In this document: positions 1 through 4,771 of the stretch, piece by piece
How positions within the stretch are numbered: the first letter of the stretch is position 1
Layout: each line of letters starts with the position of its first letter
Assembly: GCA_011391345.1 (NCBI GenBank)
Contig: JAABQR010000158.1
Span: forward strand, 1 to 6,052
Length of the DNA stretch: 6,052 nucleotides
Direction: 5' to 3'
Source: Methanobacteriota archaeon
Lineage (GTDB): Archaea; Thermoplasmatota; Thermoplasmata; UBA10834
The notes under the pieces: generated by a model
What the model was told of the DNA's origin: nothing
The model's input: only the letters and a program-made list of their open reading frames with translations
The model's database searches: none
Made by a program: the position numbers and the translations under genes

Positions 1-842
1 GCTCCTGCAGCCAGGAGCGCGGCCACTGCGAGCATGAGTTTCTTCAGGAACTCGGGATCCGCGCCCAGGTTGTGCGCTGTCTCCTCACCCAACAGGAGAG
101 CGTTCAGCTCGCGACCGTACAGGAAGATGACGAAACAGCCGAGCACGACGGGGAGCACAAGCGTCCAGACATATTCCCAGCGCGCGACCGCCAGAGAACC
201 CAGCAGCCACGGTATGATCTGGTGGTAATCCTCCCCTGCGAAGTAGATGAGGAACGAGACCACGGCACCTAGGAACGATGCAACTGCCACGCCAGACAGA
301 AGGAGCGTGTCGACATACACCCTGCCTCTGACCGTGCCCATCCAGTACACGACGAACACCGTGACGATCGCGGCGGCGAACGCGAGCGCTGGCGCAGCGA
401 ACGCCCCGACCGCAACTGTGAGGCCGAGCAGGCCGGCTGAGGCCGCACCGACGGCCGCCCCGGACGAGACTCCGACGATGAACGGGTCGGCCATCGGGTT
501 CCTGAACACTGCCTGCATAGCGGTGCCGGCGCATGCGAGCGACGCACCCACTAAGCCTGCGAGCAGGACCCTCGGTATCCTGACGTCCCAGAACACGGAG
601 GAGTAGTAGCTGGGCGCATCGCCGTCGAGACCCAGAATGGCATCGATTGCGTCGTCGAAGGATATCATCTCCGGGTCACCCGGGCCTATCGGACCGAGGG
701 TGCCTATCAGTACCGCGACGAGCGCGGATGCGAAGAGCAGGATGGCCAGTGACGCGACGAAAAGGCCAGGGTTCCGCCTGAGATATGAGAATCGAGGCTG
801 TTTCCCTGACCTGTTTGCCGCGCGTCCTGAGTCCAGATCCAT
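1..842 (-). CDS. btuC: BtuC-like FecCD-family ABC transporter permease, C-terminus cut by window edge
   Basis: Membrane-spanning subunit of a cobalamin/siderophore-type ABC importer; the neighbouring cobT and btuF make a corrinoid the likely substrate. The reading frame runs open from ATG at 842-840 to the left edge, giving 280 codons. A cytoplasmic N-terminus of about 25 residues leads into a hydrophobic segment (about 27-49). The family signature follows: VRIPRVLLAG at 87-96, then Q110, RNPMADP at 114-120, and GVSSGA at 124-129. Further hydrophobic segments lie near 141-168, 179-202 and 225-242. WLLGSL at 212-217 and a late ALLLGEETAHNLG stretch at 248-260 also fit FecCD permeases. The frame breaks off just before the expected GPIGFVGL-type motif, so roughly 80-90 C-terminal residues are missing. 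The start lies 10 nt after the btuF stop, and GTGAT at 856-852 could serve as its ribosome-binding site. An ATG at 853-851 is out of frame. The ATPase btuD would be expected further left but is not in view. A heme or siderophore permease cannot be excluded. Confidence 0.93.
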   Translation of the reverse strand, partial: MDLDSGRAANRSGKQPRFSYLRRNPGLFVASLAILLFASALVAVLIGTLGPIGPGDPEMISFDDAIDAILGLDGDAPSYYSSVFWDVRIPRVLLAGLVGASLACAGTAMQAVFRNPMADPFIVGVSSGAAVGAASAGLLGLTVAVGAFAAPALAFAAAIVTVFVVYWMGTVRGRVYVDTLLLSGVAVASFLGAVVSFLIYFAGEDYHQIIPWLLGSLAVARWEYVWTLVLPVVLGCFVIFLYGRELNALLLGEETAHNLGADPEFLKKLMLAVAALLAAG

Positions 843-852
843 CGCCCCGTCA

Positions 853-1800
853 TCACTCGAACAGCTCGGGATGCAGGAGGGCTGCTAGCTGCTCCAACCC
901 GTCTACGATCCGCGGTCCGTACCTGCTCACGAGGTTATCATCCATGGAGTAGATGCTCTCGCTGGACACGGCCGAAATCCCGTCCCAGCCAGGCCGCGAG
1001 GCAATCTCCTCCGCCGTCGTCGTGGTCATGTAACCGATTGTGTACACGATGATCTCAGGGTCCTGGGCGATGACGAACTCACTCGTGATCATCGGATACT
1101 CACTGCTCGTGTTCTCGGCGATGTTGACGCCGCCTGCGAGCGCGATCAGATCGTTCCCGAACGACCCTGGACCATATGTCCAGTACGGGTAATACTCAAT
1201 GTACACGCGGGGCTTCACGACCCCATCCGCGAGAGTCTTCGCCTCAACGGCCCCGATCCTGTCCTCAAGGTTGTCTGCGAGCTCGTTGGCCTCTTCGACA
1301 TGGCCAGTCAGGATCCCGACGAGCCTGATGTCCTTCATGACATCATCGAGGGTCCTTGTCGCGAGTATGACGAACGGGATACCGCGGTCCTCAAGAAGCT
1401 CCAACTGGGCCAGTGGTACTAGATCGCTCGAAACGACCAGGTCAGGCTGGAGTCCGATGATGACCTCGGTGCTCAAGGTGTACGACCCGACTTTGGTCAA
1501 GTTGGCGGCTTCTGCGGGGTAGTCGCTGTAGTCGTCTACGCCCACGACCAGATCCCCCGCTCCCACGGCGAAGAGTATCTCGGTCGGAGTAGGTGCCACG
1601 GACACTATCCTCTCGGGTATGTCATCGAGTCTGATCGTCCTTCCGTAGTCATCCACGAGTAGGACACCCTCGTCCGTCGATGACACACTGGTGCCTGCAA
1701 TGTACCCGCCCGTGAATGCTACTACCGAGGTCACGACGACCGCGATTGCGACCCACATCATGTACGTCTTCCCTGTCTTCATCTGCATTTTCTCATCCAT
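853..1800 (-). CDS. btuF: BtuF-like corrinoid-binding protein of an ABC importer, membrane-anchored
   Basis: Extracytoplasmic substrate-binding protein (315 aa, TroA/BtuF-like helical-backbone fold) that would deliver cobinamide or cobalamin to the adjacent permease. Residues 1-12 are polar and lysine-containing, and about 14-36 form one hydrophobic segment. The whole protein contains no cysteine, so there is no lipobox, and an uncleaved N-terminal anchor is likely. The first lobe shows PERIVSVAPTPTEILFAVGA (62-81), GVDDYSDYP (87-95) and LQPDLVVSSD (117-126). The second lobe shows GSFGNDLIALAGG (212-224), SEFVIAQDPEIIV (240-252), SRPGWDGISAV (268-278) and a closing GPRIVDGLEQLAALLHPELF. Glu74 and Glu241 probably match the two docking glutamates known in E. 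coli BtuF (Glu72 and Glu202). The gene follows cobT after 9 nt. ATG codons at residues 5 and 7 are alternative starts, and no strong Shine-Dalgarno settles the choice. Cobalamin specificity is inferred from context; heme or iron-siderophore proteins share the fold. Confidence 0.9.
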   Translation of the reverse strand: MDEKMQMKTGKTYMMWVAIAVVVTSVVAFTGGYIAGTSVSSTDEGVLLVDDYGRTIRLDDIPERIVSVAPTPTEILFAVGAGDLVVGVDDYSDYPAEAANLTKVGSYTLSTEVIIGLQPDLVVSSDLVPLAQLELLEDRGIPFVILATRTLDDVMKDIRLVGILTGHVEEANELADNLEDRIGAVEAKTLADGVVKPRVYIEYYPYWTYGPGSFGNDLIALAGGVNIAENTSSEYPMITSEFVIAQDPEIIVYTIGYMTTTTAEEIASRPGWDGISAVSSESIYSMDDNLVSRYGPRIVDGLEQLAALLHPELFE

Positions 1801-1809
1801 CCTATCGCT

Positions 1810-2877
1810 TCATGATCCCTTCTCTGATGATCGTGACACACCGGCGCCCTCGAAGGTCGCCATCTCGGACAGTATCTTACACGAGGCGTCGGCGACGCTG
1901 AATGCCAAGGCCGCGCCCGTCCCCTCGCCGAGCCTCATGCCAAGGTCAAGAACTGGTACCAGCCCCAGGTGCGCGAGCGCATGCGCGTGACCTGGTTCGA
2001 CTGAGAGATGCGACGCGACCATGTAGTCGACCGACTTCGGGCACATGGTTCCCGCCACGAGAGCGGCGGAGCCGCTCACGAAGCCGTCGACGAACACGGG
2101 GACCTTCCGGAAGGCCCCTCCCAGTATGACCCCGGCCATGCCGCCGATCTCGAACCCTCCTACCTTCGCCAAGACATCAAGCCCGTCCCTCGGGTCGGGA
2201 GAGTTCGCGCGTATCGCCGACTCTATCACCGAGACCTTGGCGTTGAGCTTCGTGTCATCTATGCCCGTGCCTCTGCCAGTGACATCTCGGACTGGTTTCC
2301 CGGCAATCACTGACGTCACTGCACTCGCGGCCGTTGTGTTCCCTATGCCCATGTCGCCTATCGCAAGAGCGGTGAAGCCCTCGTCGACCGCCATCTCAGC
2401 GAGCTCGATGCCGGCTTCCACGCATCTCCGGGCCTCATCGGCGGTCATCGCAGGGCCCCGAGCCATGCTCCTGGTGCCCTTCCCGACCTTCCTGCAGATG
2501 ACGCACGTGGGCCAGTCCTCGTCACAAGACACCCCCATGTCGACCACCCTGACCTCCGCCCCCACATGCCTTGCGAGGACATTGATGGCGGCACCACCAT
2601 GGGCGAAGTTGAGGACCATCTGACGAGTCACTTCAGCAGGGTATGCACTCACGCCTTCCTGGGTGACGCCATGGTCCGCGGCCATCGTGAACACCACCTT
2701 CCTTCCGACTGACGGTTTGGATGTACCGTAGACGCCTGCGAGCCTGACCGAAAGCGCCTCGAGCTTCCCGAGGCTGCCCTGCGGCTTCGTGAGGATGTCC
2801 TGCAGCCTCTGAGCCTCCTCCTTCGCGCGCGCGTCGGCCCCGACGACCCCGGCTATGCAATCCTCTATCCGCCTCAT
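1810..2877 (-). CDS. cobT: Nicotinate-nucleotide:5,6-dimethylbenzimidazole phosphoribosyltransferase, bacterial type
   Basis: Transfers phosphoribose from nicotinate mononucleotide to the lower-ligand base, yielding alpha-ribazole 5'-phosphate for CobS. At 355 aa it is nearly the same length as Salmonella CobT (356 aa), and the conserved blocks occur in order. They are TKPQGSLGKLE (30-40), ADHGVTQEGVSAYPAEVTRQ (67-86), GGAAINVLARH (94-104), GDMGIGNTTAA (about 173-183), GRGTGIDD, KVGGFEIGGMAGVILG, VDGFVSGSAALVAG, SHLSVEPGH and RLGEGTGAA (315-323). Glu318 in the last block corresponds to the catalytic base Glu317 of Salmonella. An unusual cysteine cluster (C118, C125, C128) sits where most CobTs lack cysteines. 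The resemblance is to bacterial CobT rather than to the diverged archaeal CobT-like family, a contrast with the archaeal-type genes opposite. It is the first gene of the leftward operon with btuF and btuC. The ATG lies about 28 nt from a TATA-like element, so the transcript may be leaderless. Confidence 0.96.
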   Translation of the reverse strand: MRRIEDCIAGVVGADARAKEEAQRLQDILTKPQGSLGKLEALSVRLAGVYGTSKPSVGRKVVFTMAADHGVTQEGVSAYPAEVTRQMVLNFAHGGAAINVLARHVGAEVRVVDMGVSCDEDWPTCVICRKVGKGTRSMARGPAMTADEARRCVEAGIELAEMAVDEGFTALAIGDMGIGNTTAASAVTSVIAGKPVRDVTGRGTGIDDTKLNAKVSVIESAIRANSPDPRDGLDVLAKVGGFEIGGMAGVILGGAFRKVPVFVDGFVSGSAALVAGTMCPKSVDYMVASHLSVEPGHAHALAHLGLVPVLDLGMRLGEGTGAALAFSVADASCKILSEMATFEGAGVSRSSEKGS

Positions 2878-2948
2878 GCGGCCCCTAAAGCAAGCTTAAA
2901 ATATTTAAAGTCTATTTTACTCACACGCCGCCACGGGGGCGACCCGAG
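2878..2948. promoter_or_regulatory. Divergent archaeal promoter region between cobT and cobZ
   Basis: This 71-bp gap is the only substantial intergenic region. It holds an AT-rich island in an otherwise GC-rich sequence. The core at 2895-2910 (CTTAAAATATTTAAAG) is a palindrome with a single mismatched pair, centred on AAATATTT. Read leftward, TTTAAATA (2909-2902) is centred about 28 nt before the cobT ATG, which predicts a leaderless or nearly leaderless mRNA. Read rightward, TTAAAATA (2896-2903) predicts a start near 2922-2928 and a leader of about 20-25 nt before cobZ. A second AT-rich stretch at 2912-2919 could be an alternative leftward TATA. No convincing BRE is seen, and the gap is too short for a full cobalamin riboswitch. 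The dual use is inferred from symmetry and spacing. Confidence 0.7.
2935..2939 (+). promoter_or_regulatory. Possible G-rich ribosome-binding site of cobZ
   Basis: A run of five G lies 9 nt before the cobZ ATG at 2949, within the predicted leader. It is only a partial match to the archaeal GGAGGTGAT Shine-Dalgarno consensus, so this is a weak call. Confidence 0.3.
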
Positions 2949-3383
2949 ATGGATCCTGTCGAGTTGATTCGTAAGCACGGAGCGACGATGGACGACCTGG
3001 TCGATACCGCCTTCGAACTGTATGTGGGCGATGCCAAGGACGAAGCGGTCCAAGAGCTCAGGCGCAAATGCCTGAGACTCCTGGAGCGGAACCTGCAAGA
3101 CCCGAACATCGCCCTGCTGCTCGAAGCGGCCTCGCATCTGGACGAGGTCCTTCAGTCCGACCCGAACTGCATCTTCCATGGGACCGAGGACCCCGAAGCT
3201 CTCGTAGCCGACGAACTCATAGGAATGTCCATAGCGGAGTACATAGGGGGAAAGCGCGCTCTGTTCAACTACGTGAGATATGACAGGGCCAAACCAGGCG
3301 TCCTGGCCAGGCTCCCTCCGTTCATGGACGACGCTGTCGGCGCCCTCGTGGCCGCGACCATGACCAGGCTCTTCGAGGAGTGA
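2949..3383 (+). CDS. cobZ: CobZ-like alpha-ribazole-5'-phosphate phosphatase (PgpA-like fold)
   Basis: Predicted to remove the 5'-phosphate from adenosylcobalamin 5'-phosphate or alpha-ribazole 5'-phosphate. This is the final nucleotide loop step, and CobZ is the archaeal non-orthologous replacement for CobC, characterised in Methanosarcina mazei. The protein is short (144 aa), soluble and mostly helical. The diagnostic PgpA/CobZ features lie in the C-terminal half: VADELIGMSIAEYIGG (86-101) with the acidic pair D88-E89 and G92, then LFNYVRYDRAKPG (105-117), then PFMDDAVGALVAA (124-136) with D127-D128. These acidic residues are the likely metal/phosphate site. The N-terminal 80 residues are less characteristic. 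The gene opens the rightward operon and ends 1 nt before cobS, supporting a cobamide role over phosphatidylglycerophosphate phosphatase. No transmembrane segment like those of true PgpA is evident. The assignment rests on motif recognition and operon context. Confidence 0.86.
   Translation: MDPVELIRKHGATMDDLVDTAFELYVGDAKDEAVQELRRKCLRLLERNLQDPNIALLLEAASHLDEVLQSDPNCIFHGTEDPEALVADELIGMSIAEYIGGKRALFNYVRYDRAKPGVLARLPPFMDDAVGALVAATMTRLFEE
3375..3383 (+). promoter_or_regulatory. Ribosome-binding site of cobS, overlapping the cobZ stop
   Basis: GAGGAGTGA at the end of cobZ closely resembles the archaeal Shine-Dalgarno GGAGGTGA, with GGAG at 3377-3380. It lies immediately before the ATG at 3385 and supports that start and translational coupling. 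Confidence 0.6.
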
Positions 3384-3384
3384 C

Positions 3385-4152
3385 ATGACCGCTGAGATGT
3401 TCGCGCTCCTGACGAGGATCAGGATACCAGGTGCCTCAATGGACCTGAGGAAGGCCGCGCGACAGCAGCACCTTTTCCCCCTCGTGGGGCTCGTGGCCGG
3501 GCTCATCGCAGCCCTAGCCGCTGTCCTTCTGGACGACCTGTTGGGGAACGGCATGGCGCTGGTCGCGGGCGGGGTCGTCCTGTGCCTGCTGTATCTCATC
3601 AACGGTATGCTCCACACCGAGGGATTGGCGGACTTCGCAGACGGTCTCATGGCCGGCGGGACGCAGGAGCAGAAGAGGGCCGCCATGAAGGATGTCCACT
3701 GCGGCGCGGGAGGAGTGTTCGCCATCGTCCTGTACATGGTCGTGTTCTACGGCCTCGTTGTCACTCTGTGCGAAAGAGCGTCGTCAGACATACCGACGTT
3801 GCTCCCGTGGTCCGTCACAGCGGCCGTTGGTTTCGTGATCGCGGAGATGTCCGGCAAACTGGCTGTCGTCACCGCGATATACATCGGACCGAGCTCGCAC
3901 CTGGGCATGGGGTCGCTCTTCGTCCAGGAGTCGAGCCAAGCAACGATCCTGGTGGCGATCGGGATATCAGCCGTTGCCGCGGCCATCCTGACGGGGCTCT
4001 TGTTCCCGATCGTCCTCACGGGAGTTGTTGTCGGTGCATGGGTCGCCTTGAGGGCGCGCAAGGATCTTGGCGGTGTCTCTGGAGATGTCTTCGGGGCTGC
4101 GAACGAACTCGGAAGGCTCGTCGCGCTGTTCGGCTGGGTGTTGTTGCTTTGA
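3385..4152 (+). CDS. cobS: Adenosylcobinamide-GDP ribazoletransferase (cobalamin 5'-phosphate synthase)
   Basis: Integral membrane enzyme that joins adenosylcobinamide-GDP with alpha-ribazole (phosphate), releasing GMP and giving adenosylcobalamin (5'-phosphate). The 255-aa length is typical. Recognised motifs in order are FPLVGLVAGL (31-40), GMLHTEGLADFADGL (74-88), MKDVHCGAGGV (101-111) and GGVSGDVFGAANE (229-241). Hydrophobic segments lie near 32-50, 57-76, 111-128, 140-155, 187-200 and 202-222, as expected for a polytopic protein. One oddity is that the usual H-x-D-G-L-A-D motif reads H77-T-E79-G-L-A-D83, so the first conserved aspartate is replaced by glutamate. The other acidic positions (D83, D86, D103, D233) are kept, so the enzyme is probably active. 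Its stop overlaps the start of cobY, its substrate supplier, and it lies 1 nt after cobZ, whose product acts on the CobS product. The ATG at 3385 is preferred because a good ribosome-binding site precedes it. Confidence 0.96.
   Translation: MTAEMFALLTRIRIPGASMDLRKAARQQHLFPLVGLVAGLIAALAAVLLDDLLGNGMALVAGGVVLCLLYLINGMLHTEGLADFADGLMAGGTQEQKRAAMKDVHCGAGGVFAIVLYMVVFYGLVVTLCERASSDIPTLLPWSVTAAVGFVIAEMSGKLAVVTAIYIGPSSHLGMGSLFVQESSQATILVAIGISAVAAAILTGLLFPIVLTGVVVGAWVALRARKDLGGVSGDVFGAANELGRLVALFGWVLLL
4136..4140 (+). promoter_or_regulatory. Possible ribosome-binding site for the TTG start of cobY
   Basis: GGGTG inside the end of cobS lies 8 nt before the TTG at 4149 and partly matches the GGTG part of the archaeal Shine-Dalgarno. 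It supports translation from the TTG that overlaps the cobS TGA. Confidence 0.4.
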
Positions 4153-4721
4153 AGGGGATCGTGATGGCCGGTGGCTCCGCCTCCAGGTTCGGCCGGAAGG
4201 TCGAGAAAGGAGTGCTCGAGGTCGGAGGAAGGACCCTCCTGGAACGAGCCACGTCTGCTCTCTCCGCCCCTGGGATCCACTCGGTGGTCGTAGCTGTCAC
4301 GCACAGGACGCCCGAGACAGATAGACTTGCAGGGGATCTGGGGCTGGAGGTCATGATGACCACTGGGAAGGGCTACCACGAGGACACGCTGGAGCTCCTG
4401 AGAGATTACGGTCAGTATGTTGGTCTGAACGTCGACGTCCCGTTCGTGACCAGTGCCCATGTCACATCCATGATCGCATCTTCCACGACCAGGAGCGCGG
4501 CTGCGGTCGTGCCCCATGAACTCTCGTTCGTCCCCCCTGAACCTGGGTCCGTCATGATGGGTCCCGACGGACGGATGATGGTCTGGGTCGGGCTGAACAT
4601 CGTTTCGGACGACGCTGACACAGGGTTGATTGTGATCGACGATGGGCTGCTGTGCGTCAACGTCAACGATGACGAGAGCCTCGGGCTGGCCGATCGCATC
4701 GCCCGCGAACGCGGGGTGTGA
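4149..4721 (+). CDS. cobY: GTP:adenosylcobinamide-phosphate guanylyltransferase, archaeal CobY type
   Basis: Transfers GMP from GTP to adenosylcobinamide phosphate, making the adenosylcobinamide-GDP used by CobS. From TTG at 4149 the product is 190 aa, close to Methanocaldococcus jannaschii CobY (about 196 aa), and it begins (M)KGIVMAGG as the family does. The nucleotide-binding loop is MAGGSASRFG (6-15), followed by E19-K20-G21, where G replaces the usual proline of the EKP motif. TGKGYHED (72-79) matches the TSGKGYIED stretch of the M. jannaschii protein. LNVDVPF (93-99) resembles the acidic metal-site motif of nucleotidyltransferases. WVGLNIV (146-152) and the end IVIDDGLLCVNVNDDESLGLA (161-181) also align well. 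The frame stays open far upstream inside cobS, but that part reads as nonsense, so the TTG overlapping the cobS stop is the best start. GTG at 4161 and ATG at 4164 would cut into the GTP loop. Confidence 0.94.
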   Translation: MKGIVMAGGSASRFGRKVEKGVLEVGGRTLLERATSALSAPGIHSVVVAVTHRTPETDRLAGDLGLEVMMTTGKGYHEDTLELLRDYGQYVGLNVDVPFVTSAHVTSMIASSTTRSAAAVVPHELSFVPPEPGSVMMGPDGRMMVWVGLNIVSDDADTGLIVIDDGLLCVNVNDDESLGLADRIARERGV

Positions 4722-4724
4722 GCA

Positions 4725-4741
4725 CTGAGTCTTGGACTCGG
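4725..4741. terminator. Small hairpin in the convergent cobY/aminotransferase junction
   Basis: Positions 4727-4731 (GAGTC) and 4735-4739 (GACTC) are perfectly complementary around a TTG triloop. A T-G wobble (4726/4740) and a C-G pair (4725/4741) extend the stem to 7 bp. It sits 4 nt beyond the cobY stop in a 50-nt gap between converging genes. No oligo-T run follows on either strand, so termination is only a suggestion. Confidence 0.35.
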
Positions 4742-4771
4742 CATCGCGGCAGAGGAAAGGATTCGTTCCGC

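Noticed and set aside
85..606. Several open frames on both strands in the left 600 bp
   Set aside because: The true coding frame is the open-ended BtuC permease; the others are Arg- or Ala/Thr-rich shadows.
2045..2623. Plus-strand open frame of 192 codons inside cobT
   Set aside because: Antisense shadow of cobT, rich in Pro/Ser/Thr/Ala, with no family resemblance.
2878..2948. Cobalamin riboswitch before cobT or cobZ
   Set aside because: The gap is 71 bp, too short for the full element, no B12-box-like motif was seen, and predicted leaders are absent or about 25 nt.
2874..3737. Long minus-strand open frame (287 codons) opposite cobZ and the start of cobS
   Set aside because: Antisense to two well-recognised genes, with no recognisable domain and a composition typical of GC-rich shadow frames.
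3582..4148. Possible N-terminal extension of CobY inside cobS
   Set aside because: The upstream part is Arg/Gly/His-rich shadow sequence of cobS without any domain; the family N-terminus begins at the TTG at 4149.
3747..4517. Minus-strand open frame of 256 codons across cobS and cobY
   Set aside because: Shadow of two real genes, with no motifs and no promoter or ribosome-binding site.
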